From NCBI RefSeq assembly GCF_002848005.1, contig NZ_PKHX01000001.1:323101-387100 (forward strand): DNA of 64,000 bases. Reading direction: 5' to 3'. Shown here piece after piece: positions 52,956 to 61,208 of this stretch. Both the position numbers and the translations under genes were made by a program. This DNA is from Varibaculum cambriense (GTDB taxonomy: Bacteria; Actinomycetota; Actinomycetes; Actinomycetales; Actinomycetaceae). The notes under the pieces are model-generated. The model was not told where the DNA came from. It saw nothing but the letters and a program-made list of their open reading frames with translations, and ran no database searches. The stretch's first letter is position 1; each line of letters starts with the position of its first letter.

Positions 52956-53165
52956 TTAGTTTTCATCTGAGTCAGGTACAGAACGTTTGAATCGGTAGCA
53001 CAAAACATAGCAGGTAATAGCGAGGGCTAAAGTAGAAAGAATATTAGCTACACCAGTAATAACGCTGACTGCACCGCAGAACAGTAGTACCGCGAAAACT
53101 CCACTGACCCCCGCTAAGCAGCAGCCAATAACCCAGTACAGATCAGGATTCTCGTACCGTCGCAT
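52956..53165 (-). CDS. Small two-helix membrane protein
   Basis: A 69-aa protein with two transmembrane segments (about 10-32 and 36-58) and a charged tail. GGGGG lies 8 nt before the ATG. The family is not recognised. It directly follows the broken relB gene, in the place where a RelE toxin would be expected, but it does not resemble one. Confidence 0.6.
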   Translation of the reverse strand: MRRYENPDLYWVIGCCLAGVSGVFAVLLFCGAVSVITGVANILSTLALAITCYVLCYRFKRSVPDSDEN

Positions 53166-53199
53166 AACCGTTTCCCCCAAACTCTATTCACCAGAAAGC

Positions 53200-53478
53200 T
53201 TATGCTTCACATTGCGCTCTTTCAATAATATCCCGGCCACTTGCATAGGTTTTACCTTCATCGCGCGCAATCATCTGCTCGGTTTCACGAATAGCTTCCA
53301 GACTCTCGGCATTAGGTCACCGATAGTCAAGGGATAGCGGGATGGACTCAGTGTTAACTATTTCAGTGAAAAATGCGCGAATCACCGACGACAAATCAAG
53401 ACCGTAGTTCTCCACCACTTTCGCTGTTTCTTCTTTTAACCCGCTATCAATCCTGACAGTTAAAGTGCTAGCTCCCAT
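53200..53478 (-). pseudogene. relB/dinJ antitoxin gene broken by an in-frame TGA
   Basis: The frame starts MGASTLTVRIDSGLKEETAK, a RelB/DinJ ribbon-helix-helix antitoxin, and runs to LSLDYR, then a TGA at 53317-53319. The same frame continues 38 codons, PNAESLEAIRETEQMIA then ASGRDIIERAQ, to TAA at 53200. This tail is typical of the family, so the TGA is a nonsense change, perhaps CGA to TGA. GAGGAG lies 6 nt before the ATG. The 53-aa product would keep the DNA-binding part but lose the toxin-binding part. No RelE/YafQ toxin is adjacent. Confidence 0.8.
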
Positions 53479-53681
53479 CAGCCTCTCCTCTTCACGTTTG
53501 CACGTACATTTTAAAATAATTGTTAGTGCAAATTTAAAAGCTTGCCCTTGCTCCCTTACGGAATCACCGCCAAGAATTGCACATGCCTGCAAGGCCAGAA
53601 AAATATGGCTCGCTATGGCACGGAAAAAATGATTTGGGACACCGCCGCGATATCTATGAAAGATGAAAACTCTAGCAAGCG

Positions 53682-55307
53682 CTAGTGAATATAAATTTTT
53701 CTACCTTTCCAATGGTTGATCAGCCACCTGTCATGACTTGCTACGATTAACGTCCCCTCCCAATCACGCAAGGCTTCTTCCAGGGCTTGCATCGTCTCCA
53801 AGTCCAGGTAGTTAGTGGGCTCATCAATTATGAGCAAGGCGGGAGAGGTGGCCAGCGCTAACGCAATTTGGGCTCGCCGCTGGTTTCCGGCCGACAGCTC
53901 CGGGATGGGCTTAGTCCACAGGGAAGGATGGAGGACGCCTTTCCCGGCCTCGCCAATACCATTTCCCCAAATGGGGCTAGTGAATCCGGGGTCGTCCTGC
54001 CGAGGAAGCTGCTGAGGTACCAGCCCGACCCTCCGCTCGCCGGTGATTGTGCCACTACTTTGCGCACCCTCGGGTGGATGCCCACTATAGATCCAATTCA
54101 ATAAGGTAGATTTACCTGCCCCATTAGCACCAGTGAACAGCAGATGCTCTCCGCAGGAAAGATCAAAACTGACCGGCGCCAAGCGGCCGGCAACTGCGGC
54201 GTGACGGGCAGCTACCGCTACTCCGGTGCGCGTAGCAGGTTGATTGAGCTCAAAAGACAGGTTGTAGCTACGGGGTTTGCGTACTTCCTGGCCGCTAAGG
54301 CGCTCGCCTCGTTTATCGTCATTTCGCATTCGGCGCTGCGCGGTGGCAGCAGCGCGATCCGCAAAAAACTTCTTGGCTTTACCCTCAGCGCTCGCCAGGC
54401 GTACGCCCCCGCGAGCTATCTTGCTAGCTTCCTGGCGATGTTTTCTCAGTAACCGTTTCTCGGCCTGCTGAGCTGCATGTAAGTCCCGATGCTTACGGCG
54501 GGCACTCGTTTTTTCGGCTAAATATTTCGAGTAGGCGCCTGCGCAGCGATAAAGACCAGTAACCTGACTACTACCAGTAGCTTTAGCTAGTTCATTCCAT
54601 AGTGCTACGTCCATATCGTAAATAACCGTGGCAGTGTCCTCGATAAACGCCCGGTCGTGACTCGACATCATAACCGCGCCTCTCCACTTATTAACGGTTT
54701 CTACTAGAAAATCGATTGCACGCGCGTCTAAATGGTTGGTGGGTTCATCCAAAATCAACACCTCGGGCTTCATGATTAGCGTGACCGCCAGTTGCAGCCT
54801 CCCCCGCTCCCCCGGGGACATACTGCTTAAACTGCGGTCACGTCCTGATCCTGTGAGCACCCTCAAGCCAAGCCTCGCCAGAACTTCAGTGAGCCGCGTC
54901 TCGAGCGACCAAATATCAAAACAGCTCATTAAGGCAAGTAGCTGGTCATAACGCTGTTCCGCATGGACAGCACTAACTCCCTGGCTAATTTGATTGGTTG
55001 CGTCCTGAAACTGGGTAGCGATATTTCGCAGAGGACACAACGCGCATTCGAGGTAATCTCTGGCACTTCCACGAAAATCTTCAATTGCCGGCACCTGGAA
55101 GAACTCAGTGTTTGTTCCCTCGATCTTGACCTTGCCTTGTTCTGGCAAAAGATCCTGGGAAGCGATGCGAAGCAGGGTGGTTTTCCCGCAACCATTGGGA
55201 CCAATCAAACAGGCACGCTCACCCTCCCCTACCTGCAAATTGATGTTTTCTAGCAGCGGTTTAGAGGAGTATGAAAAAGAAATATTTTCGAGAATGATGG
55301 CAGGCAT
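53682..55307 (-). CDS. ABC-F ATPase, possible ribosome-protection protein
   Basis: A 541-aa protein with two ABC ATPase domains and no transmembrane segment. Domain 1 has GPNGCGKT (37-44), SPGERGRLQ and LILDEPTNHLD (about 186). A basic linker of about 80 residues rich in Arg/Lys follows (RRKHRDLHAAQQAEKRLLRK). Domain 2 has GANGAGKS (about 392), LSAGNQRRAQ and LLIIDEPTNYLD (about 494). ABC-F proteins of this size act on the ribosome and many give macrolide, lincosamide or pleuromutilin resistance; which group this is cannot be told by eye. GGAG lies 6 nt before the ATG. Confidence 0.88.
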   Translation of the reverse strand: MPAIILENISFSYSSKPLLENINLQVGEGERACLIGPNGCGKTTLLRIASQDLLPEQGKVKIEGTNTEFFQVPAIEDFRGSARDYLECALCPLRNIATQFQDATNQISQGVSAVHAEQRYDQLLALMSCFDIWSLETRLTEVLARLGLRVLTGSGRDRSLSSMSPGERGRLQLAVTLIMKPEVLILDEPTNHLDARAIDFLVETVNKWRGAVMMSSHDRAFIEDTATVIYDMDVALWNELAKATGSSQVTGLYRCAGAYSKYLAEKTSARRKHRDLHAAQQAEKRLLRKHRQEASKIARGGVRLASAEGKAKKFFADRAAATAQRRMRNDDKRGERLSGQEVRKPRSYNLSFELNQPATRTGVAVAARHAAVAGRLAPVSFDLSCGEHLLFTGANGAGKSTLLNWIYSGHPPEGAQSSGTITGERRVGLVPQQLPRQDDPGFTSPIWGNGIGEAGKGVLHPSLWTKPIPELSAGNQRRAQIALALATSPALLIIDEPTNYLDLETMQALEEALRDWEGTLIVASHDRWLINHWKGRKIYIH

Positions 55308-55577
55308 AATAATCTCCAGGACGCAACGATTAAGGGCGGCGTCTCAGCTGAGCTGAGTAGAGATTACAATGTCATCGGAAATTAGCTCCTCGCTTGGATA
55401 ACATAACGAGCACCTAGCCCGTTACCTACCTTGATTTTAGCCAACCCCTTGCCGAATAGCTACAGCTTATTACCCGCTTCAGGTTGGCAATGCGAGCCTG
55501 CATCAAGACTCCTCTTAATCTCTGCCTTAGCTAAACCTGAAAGATATTTTGCTTTGCCTGCAGCTACGCGGCTATTT
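55308..55577. other. Divergent leader region between ABC-F and MNT genes
   Basis: No gene seen. It contains the palindrome CTCAGCTGAG in the ABC-F leader. ABC-F genes are often controlled by attenuation in their leaders; I could not define a leader peptide. Confidence 0.4.
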
Positions 55578-55585
55578 GGGGGGGG
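55578..55585. repeat. G8 tract in the MNT/HEPN promoter region
   Basis: Eight consecutive G lie 36 nt before the MNT start codon. Such tracts can vary in length by slippage and alter promoter spacing. Confidence 0.5.
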
Positions 55586-55621
55586 TAGTTATTCATAAAA
55601 ACTCAGGAGTAAGATAACACT

Positions 55622-55963
55622 ATGACAATCACGACCAACCCGGTTGCAGTAACTGCTCCGTCACTAGAACGGCTTCGTGCTGCCGATGATGACGTACGTG
55701 ATGTTATCAAGGGCCATAAAGGCACTGGAAGATACTGGGTTTTTGGTTCGGTTGCCAGGGGCGAAGCAACCAAAGATTCGGATTACGACCTGTTGGTGGA
55801 GTTCCTTCCGGGTGCAAGCTACTTCAACTTGGCAGCTTTAGAAATTGAGTTAAGCAAGCTGCTTCGCAACCCGGTTGAGATCATGCCGAGTTCATCACAA
55901 GGGTACGCGGCAGACCACGCACGTTCCCAGGCAATCGCGGTAAATCATGACCCCAACTCCTGA
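55622..55963 (+). CDS. mntA: MNT-domain nucleotidyltransferase antitoxin
   Basis: A 113-aa minimal nucleotidyltransferase. The signature is FGSVARGEATKDSDYD, with GS at 42-43 and the metal-binding D54-x-D56. In MntA/HepT pairs the MNT protein adds AMP to a Tyr of the HEPN toxin and so silences it. It overlaps the toxin gene by 17 nt. AGGAG lies upstream of the ATG at a long spacing. Confidence 0.9.
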   Translation: MTITTNPVAVTAPSLERLRAADDDVRDVIKGHKGTGRYWVFGSVARGEATKDSDYDLLVEFLPGASYFNLAALEIELSKLLRNPVEIMPSSSQGYAADHARSQAIAVNHDPNS

Positions 55964-56297
55964 TCCAAAAGTTGTCGCTAAGGCACTTGGCGAGCTCGTT
56001 GCGACGGTGAAGCATGTGATCAGTCAGGGAAGAGAGCTTTTCCTGTCGGATTCTTCCGAAGGGGAACTCCTCTACCTTGCCTCTTGTCAGGTAATTATTC
56101 GGCTACAAGCAATGCTTGAAGACCTTCCGGCTGAAACCTTGGCTCGATGCGCAGATCTACCGTTAGCCGAAGTTCGTGGTATGCGTAATCGTATGGCACA
56201 CGGCTACCTTGACATTGACAAGACGATGCTATGGGAGACGATGTCTCGCGAAGTAGTTCCGTTAATCGAGAATATACTTGGCAGAATTGAAGACTAA
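55947..56297 (+). CDS. hepT: HEPN (DUF86/HepT-like) ribonuclease toxin
   Basis: A 116-aa HEPN toxin. The RNase motif RNRMAHGY has R80, H85 and the Tyr target Y87, the Rx4HxY pattern of HepT toxins. It is predicted to cut RNA, possibly tRNA, unless AMPylated by the MNT partner. The repeat element copy 2 begins 56 nt after its stop. Confidence 0.9.
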   Translation: MTPTPDPKVVAKALGELVATVKHVISQGRELFLSDSSEGELLYLASCQVIIRLQAMLEDLPAETLARCADLPLAEVRGMRNRMAHGYLDIDKTMLWETMSREVVPLIENILGRIED

Positions 56298-56352
56298 TCG
56301 GTTTCCACTCTTCACGGACATTTTGAGTGACTGTGAAGCGCACCCCCGCTCT

Positions 56353-56442
56353 GAACGGAGGTGCAAGCACAAGCGCGGAACACGCTTGAATGCTTGTGAC
56401 CGGACTGAAGAAGAGTCGCAGGGAGCGCAGCGACCGAACACA
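56353..56442 (+). repeat. Multi-hairpin repeat element, copy 2 (short form)
   Basis: GAACGGAGGTGCAAGC, a decayed first hairpin, TGCTTGTGACCGGA, GAAGAGTCGCAGGGAGCG and CAGCGACCGAACAC in the same order and orientation as copy 1, but without hairpins two and three. Confidence 0.7.
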
Positions 56443-56813
56443 ATTTCACGTTTGCTTTACGGCGAACGCATCTTCAGTGAACAGCAGGCTGCCTGCTACT
56501 TAAAGAGGTCGCGCCAACCGAAGGTGGTGCGCCTATAGATAGCGTTCTTGACCGCGCGAGACGGATCCTTCAAAAACCCCATGCCCTTCTTGCCATATAG
56601 GGGATTAACTGCGCCCATCTTTCGGGGCTCCCATTTTTTCAAAGGGAATCAGGTCGTTATCGGGGAAGGCATCAATCACTGAGGGGAGCTATCGGAGGGC
56701 TGGGTCTCCCCTTTGGGTAGTGGCAGCTCTACCTCCGGGTAGTTTTTAGCAATACCCAAAAATCAGTTTCAGCACTGTTCCCTGCGCCCGGCAGGCGGAC
56801 TGAAATAGAGAGT
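56443..56813. other. Intergenic region with decayed coding sequence
   Basis: Apart from the short minus-strand frame listed separately, no intact gene is seen. A second minus-strand fragment, in another frame, reads IDAFPDNDLIPFEKMGA. The region probably holds remnants of one lost gene upstream of the ABC transporter. Confidence 0.4.
56496..56618 (-). pseudogene. Short frame, probable gene remnant
   Basis: A 40-codon frame beginning MGAVNPLYGKKGMGFLKDP and ending TTFGWRDLFK. The amino acid pattern looks like the end of a real protein. GGGAG lies 9 nt before the ATG, so a small functional peptide cannot be excluded. Confidence 0.3.
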
Positions 56814-57524
56814 ATGAATCAAGATAAAGAAAAAGAGGTGCTCAGCACCGATAACATCACTAAAAGTTTTGGAAACGTCCACGCCCTCTCCGGGGTTTCT
56901 CTAAACATTCACGAGGGCGAGTCGGTGGCAATCATGGGGCCATCGGGGTCAGGAAAATCGACCCTGCTGCATTGCCTATCCGGCGTCCTCGTTCCCGAAT
57001 CTGGAAAGGTTCTATTCCGGGGCGAGGATATCGCGGCGCAAAAAGATGTAAAGCGCTCCCGGCTGCGGCTCAGCCAGTTCGGGTTTGTGTTCCAAGACGG
57101 GCAACTCATCCCCGAGCTGTCTGCCCGCGAAAACGTGGCCCTCCCTCTTATTTTGACCGGAACTCTGCTCCCGAAAGCTTTAAAGCGCGCAGATCAACTG
57201 CTCACCCAACTGGGACTGTCTGAGCTCAAAAAACGTCGTCCCGGAGATATGTCTGGGGGTCAGGCACAACGGGTAGCTATCGCCCGCGCCCTTATCGGTA
57301 ACCCGAAAGTGGTTTTTGCAGATGAACCTTCTGGCGCCCTCGATCAAGCTACCGGATACGAAATGATGGAAACCTTGACCCGGGAAGTGCATCGCTGCGG
57401 AGCAGCATTAGTGCTGGTAACCCACGATATCAACGTTGCGCAATGGTGTTCACGTCTAATTGAGATTCGGGACGGTCAAATCCACTCCGATCGCGCGCTA
57501 GCGCCACAGTCTAGGAGGGCATAA
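56814..57524 (+). CDS. ABC transporter ATPase (MacB/LolD type)
   Basis: A 236-aa ATPase. Walker A GPSGSGKST, signature MSGGQAQRVAIARAL, Walker B VVFADEPSGALD and H-loop THD are intact. The sequence class (LolD/MacB/SalX) pairs with FtsX-type permeases, and such a permease follows directly with no gap. The pair probably exports peptides or antibiotics or acts as a mechanotransmission complex; the substrate is unknown. Confidence 0.93.
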   Translation: MNQDKEKEVLSTDNITKSFGNVHALSGVSLNIHEGESVAIMGPSGSGKSTLLHCLSGVLVPESGKVLFRGEDIAAQKDVKRSRLRLSQFGFVFQDGQLIPELSARENVALPLILTGTLLPKALKRADQLLTQLGLSELKKRRPGDMSGGQAQRVAIARALIGNPKVVFADEPSGALDQATGYEMMETLTREVHRCGAALVLVTHDINVAQWCSRLIEIRDGQIHSDRALAPQSRRA

Positions 57525-58982
57525 ATGTCGAGCACTACTATAGACAGCCCCGCTGCCTCCGCACGCGCGCAAAACCTAAACTGGTTAACCTTGCATCTCA
57601 CCAAAGCCCGTTTCCGCTCTCGCCAGGGCGAAGCACTGCTTTATTTAGCATCCATCCTGGCCTATACGGTGTGTACCGGCTTGGCGTTAACGGTTGCTGG
57701 CGGCACCTATATGTTTTATCACCGCTGGATGTCCCCCACGGGAATCGCCGCCCAGCTAATTAAAGCGGACGCAAGCTTCGAAATCATTCTAAAGTTCTAT
57801 TTCCTCTTAGCCATTTTGGCGTGCGCCCTGATCCTCCCCTCTCTCAGCTCGCTTGCTACTAAAGCGGCGGTATTGGGGGCGCGAGGACGCGAAAAGCGTT
57901 TAGCATCCTTGCGACTGTTGGGGGTGTCCTCTTCAGAGGTCACCAAAATGACTATGCTAGATGCACTGATCCAAGCAGCTATCGGTTCCCTGATCGGTAC
58001 TGCCCTTTATTTCGCAACCCTTCCTGCCTGGACATTTCTGGAAATAGAAGCCAAATATATAACAGTTAAAGAAATGTTGCTGCCTTGGTGGCTGCTGCTG
58101 ATAGTGCTAGCGGCAATTATCTTGCTGGGACAGCTTTCTTCCTGGTGGGGAATGCAGCAGGTGCGAGTTTCTCCCTTGGGAGTAACCCGGAGGGCGAGCC
58201 AACCGGCACTGCGAATTTGGCGACTGGTAGCTGCGGTAGCTATTTTTATCGCCGCTTTCATAGTCAGTCAGGCAACCCTAGGGCTATCAAAAACCTGGAC
58301 GATAGCGATAGTCTCGGGCATTATCCTGGTAGTTATTTTAGGGTTCAATTTACTAGGACCCTACCTGTTGCAACTAAATGCCCGCTTGCTGGCAAAGGTG
58401 CCGATTCCTGCGATGGTACTGGCGTCTCGGCGAATAGTGGCCGACCCCAAGACTACTTGGCGGCGCGTCAGCGGTATGGGGTTCTTAGCTTTTCTCGCGG
58501 GTTTCGTAGCCATGTCGCCAGTACTGGTCAATGGGGAAGATTCTGATCGCCTGGCTGACAACTTTATTACAGCCACCCGTTGGGATTTCCAAACTGGCAC
58601 CATGATTACCTTGGCGGTCAGTTTCGCGCTTTGTGCCTGTGCCATGTTGATTACCCAAGCGGCAACGGTGATTGAAAATGCCGAGCAGTCCCGGGCTTTA
58701 GCAAAAATGGGCGCCCCGCGCGGCTTCGAACTGCGCTCGATGTGGCTGGAAACCCTGGGCCCCCTAGCGGTATCCGTGCTGGGAGGAGCTATTTTGGGAC
58801 TAGCAGCAGCCATGCCGATGGTGCAAATGCTAAAGGAACATACCGGGCAAACTCCAGAGAATTCCGTAGCCCAAATGAGCCTGTTAATGCTGGCTGGTTT
58901 GGCGGTTACCGCCGCCTCAATTTTTGCCAGCCACCCGCTACATCGACGTTTACGTCTGCTGCAGCAACGCACCAATGACTAG
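57525..58982 (+). CDS. FtsX-type ABC permease
   Basis: A 485-aa membrane protein with about eight transmembrane segments and a short central extracytoplasmic part. The FtsX-like domain is near 90-200 (RLLGVSSSEVTKMTMLDALI) and repeats near 390-480. It starts directly after the ATPase stop. It forms one transporter with the preceding gene. Confidence 0.88.
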   Translation: MSSTTIDSPAASARAQNLNWLTLHLTKARFRSRQGEALLYLASILAYTVCTGLALTVAGGTYMFYHRWMSPTGIAAQLIKADASFEIILKFYFLLAILACALILPSLSSLATKAAVLGARGREKRLASLRLLGVSSSEVTKMTMLDALIQAAIGSLIGTALYFATLPAWTFLEIEAKYITVKEMLLPWWLLLIVLAAIILLGQLSSWWGMQQVRVSPLGVTRRASQPALRIWRLVAAVAIFIAAFIVSQATLGLSKTWTIAIVSGIILVVILGFNLLGPYLLQLNARLLAKVPIPAMVLASRRIVADPKTTWRRVSGMGFLAFLAGFVAMSPVLVNGEDSDRLADNFITATRWDFQTGTMITLAVSFALCACAMLITQAATVIENAEQSRALAKMGAPRGFELRSMWLETLGPLAVSVLGGAILGLAAAMPMVQMLKEHTGQTPENSVAQMSLLMLAGLAVTAASIFASHPLHRRLRLLQQRTND

Positions 58983-59076
58983 CAGTTCAGCTAGGTTCTA
59001 CTGGGCATTCGCGCGGTTACATAACTAGCGCGGGAGCTTCGCGAAGTTACCAAGAAATCTAATCCCCCAGCAAGGA

Positions 59077-59114
59077 TTTTGCCGGACTTTCCCATATAGG
59101 AAAGTCCGGCAAAA
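59077..59114. terminator. Strong bidirectional terminator
   Basis: TTTTGCCGGACTTTCC-CATATA-GGAAAGTCCGGCAAAA, a perfect 16-bp stem with A/T flanks on both sides, after the FtsX permease. Confidence 0.85.
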
Positions 59115-59303
59115 TTAATTACTAACTCAGGATCCCCTAAATTTAAGTCCTCCAACTATTCACCCCACACCCAAGAATCACCAAAAGCCCCTAGTTTATG
59201 AAAAACCTCACACAACAGGGATTTTACGCAGGTCAATACAGCAACCATCCCCCATAGGACAAACGTCAGTTTTCTTTTTCCCAATTGATAACTATCTTTA
59301 TTA

Positions 59304-59322
59304 TCAGGTTCACCTAACCTAA
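59304..59322 (+). promoter_or_regulatory. DtxR/IdeR/MntR-type operator
   Basis: TCAGGTTCACCTAACCTAA matches 16 of 19 positions of the DtxR/IdeR consensus. It lies 44 nt upstream of the metal-binding lipoprotein gene and close to a TAATAT -10-like box, so a metal-loaded DtxR-family repressor would block the operon. A TTCGG-GTCA-CCGAA palindrome follows. Confidence 0.7.
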
Positions 59323-59365
59323 ACTAATATTTCGGGTCACCGAATAATACGAAAGACGAGGATAA

Positions 59366-60304
59366 ATGAAACTGAAAGCCGTAGTCTCCGGTATCTGCGC
59401 CCTGGCACTGGCAGCTTCCTTAGGAGGTTGCGCCAAAAATGGCGCCGCCGATAATGCGGATGGAGCTAATGGAAAGCTAAAAATTGTTGCTACCATCGGC
59501 TATCTTGCCGACGCGGTGAAAAATATAGCCCCCGACGCCGAGATTACTACCCTGGTAGCCCCCGGAGGCGATCCCCACACTCAAGAATTAACCACCAAAG
59601 ACACTGAAAAAATCCAAAAAGCGGACCTGGTGGTTTGGACCAGTCACGACATGGAACACAAAATGATGGGCCAGTTCGATGGCCTGGGTGATAAATCCTT
59701 GCCCGCCGCAGAAGCCATTCCGAAAAAAATGCTGCTGGACTGGGAAGAAGATGGCAAGATCGAAGGTCACGACCCCCACGTGTGGAATGACCCGATCGGA
59801 TGGCAATACGCGGTAACCGCTACCGCCGAAAAAATCGCGAAACTAGATAAAGCTAACGCTGACAAATACCTCAAGAACGGTAAAGAATATAACGCCAAGA
59901 TTCAGGCCATGCATGAAAAGGCCAAATCTGCATTTGAAAAAATTCCTGCCAATCGCCGTACTCTGGTAACCGGTCACGACGCCTTCAACTACCTGGGACG
60001 CACCTACGGACTAGACATTATGGCTACCGATATGGTTTCTTCCGAATCGGAAATCTCTGCGGTACAGCTGGAAGAACTGGCAAACACTATTGCTAGCAAA
60101 AAAGTTCCGGTTATCTTCTATGACAACCTCAAGAGCCCGGAAGTAGTAAAACACCTCCAAGAAATGGTGAAGTCCAAAGGTTGGGAAGTTAAACTCTCCG
60201 ACACCGAGCTCTATGCAGACACCCTTGGCGAGAAAGCCCCCACCAACACCTATCTGGGAGCTTTCCAGCACAATGTGGAAGCTATTGTAAAGGCACTCTC
60301 ATAG
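59366..60304 (+). CDS. Metal-binding lipoprotein of a Mn/Zn/Fe ABC transporter
   Basis: A 312-aa cluster A-I (TroA/MntA/ZnuA) binding lipoprotein. The signal peptide ends in LGGC with the lipidated Cys22. Metal ligands are likely His71 (GGDPHT), a His in HDPHVWND (about 137), the HDAFNYLG His or nearby (about 204), and the Asp in FYDNLKS (about 253). No His-rich loop is present, which favours Mn or Fe over Zn. The DtxR-type box upstream supports Mn/Fe control. Confidence 0.92.
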   Translation: MKLKAVVSGICALALAASLGGCAKNGAADNADGANGKLKIVATIGYLADAVKNIAPDAEITTLVAPGGDPHTQELTTKDTEKIQKADLVVWTSHDMEHKMMGQFDGLGDKSLPAAEAIPKKMLLDWEEDGKIEGHDPHVWNDPIGWQYAVTATAEKIAKLDKANADKYLKNGKEYNAKIQAMHEKAKSAFEKIPANRRTLVTGHDAFNYLGRTYGLDIMATDMVSSESEISAVQLEELANTIASKKVPVIFYDNLKSPEVVKHLQEMVKSKGWEVKLSDTELYADTLGEKAPTNTYLGAFQHNVEAIVKALS

Positions 60305-60323
60305 AGAACGCGATCTGAGTGCC

Positions 60324-60372
60324 AGGATGGGCGCTAGGTTTCGCCGTCTCCAAGTTTCCTAGCGCCCATCCT
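60324..60372 (+). terminator. Attenuator-like hairpin inside the metal operon
   Basis: AGGATGGGCGCTAGG and CCTAGCGCCCATCCT form a perfect 15-bp stem with a 19-nt loop, followed by CTTTCTTCC. It separates the binding protein from the ATPase and probably makes the binding protein more abundant than the rest. Confidence 0.7.
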
Positions 60373-60419
60373 CTTTCTTCCCAAATCATTCAGTTATCTT
60401 CGTTAAAGGTATTAACTCC

Positions 60420-61208
60420 ATGACTTCCAAAAACACTTCTTCCCCAGAAGACTCCCGAGAACAGACTGCCAGCGTACCAGTGAGCACTCCCCCTTGCGTG
60501 GTGGAAAACATCAGCGCCGCTTACCGAGATCGTCTTGCCCTCTCCGGGGTGAGTTTTACCGTCCCCAGCGGAGAAATCATGGCGATTCTTGGCCCTAATG
60601 GAGCCGGAAAATCTACTTTGATCAAAGCGATGCTGGAACTGATTCCCCGGGTCAGCGGGAAAGCTGAATTCTTTGGGAAAAACTTAAGCCGGGTACGCAA
60701 GCATATTGCCTATATGCCCCAGTCTGCCTCAATTGATTGGGATTTTCCCGCACGAGTAAAAGACGTGGTGTTAATGGGAACCTATACCCGCTTAGGATGG
60801 CTGCGCCGCCCGGGGAAAAAAGAGCATCAGGCGGCGCAAGCAGCTATGGAACAACTAGATATCTCCGATCTAGCGAGCCGCCAGATTTCTGAGCTTTCCG
60901 GAGGACAAAAACAACGCACCTTCGTGGCGCGCGCCCTGGCCGCCGATGCTGATTTATTAGTTATGGACGAACCCTTCGCTGGGGTTGATATGAAGTCCGA
61001 AAAGACGATTTTACAGGTACTGCGTTCTCTAGCTAGCTCAGGAAAAACCGTACTCCTGGTACACCATGATTTAGCTACTGTAAGAGAGTTTTGTTCCTCA
61101 GTATTGCTGCTTCGCGAAGGAAACTTGGTGGCTTCCGGTCCTCTAGACACTACCTTTACCGCTAAGAACATTTCCCAGGCATACGGAATCGAGGGAGCGC
61201 TGGCATGA
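60420..61208 (+). CDS. Mn/Zn/Fe ABC transporter ATPase
   Basis: A 262-aa ATPase. Walker A GPNGAGKST, signature LSGGQKQRTFVARAL, Walker B LLVMDEPFAGVD, H-loop VHHD. A 25-residue Ser/Thr-rich N-terminal extension precedes the domain. It overlaps the first permease by 4 nt. It powers metal import with the two permeases. Confidence 0.93.
   Translation: MTSKNTSSPEDSREQTASVPVSTPPCVVENISAAYRDRLALSGVSFTVPSGEIMAILGPNGAGKSTLIKAMLELIPRVSGKAEFFGKNLSRVRKHIAYMPQSASIDWDFPARVKDVVLMGTYTRLGWLRRPGKKEHQAAQAAMEQLDISDLASRQISELSGGQKQRTFVARALAADADLLVMDEPFAGVDMKSEKTILQVLRSLASSGKTVLLVHHDLATVREFCSSVLLLREGNLVASGPLDTTFTAKNISQAYGIEGALA

Noticed and set aside
52956..53165. Small membrane protein considered as the RelE-type toxin partner of relB
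   Set aside because: It has two membrane helices and no RelE/YafQ features.
56278..56538. Plus-strand frame through repeat copy 2
   Set aside because: It runs through non-coding repeat sequence, has no ribosome binding site and overlaps the end of the HEPN gene.
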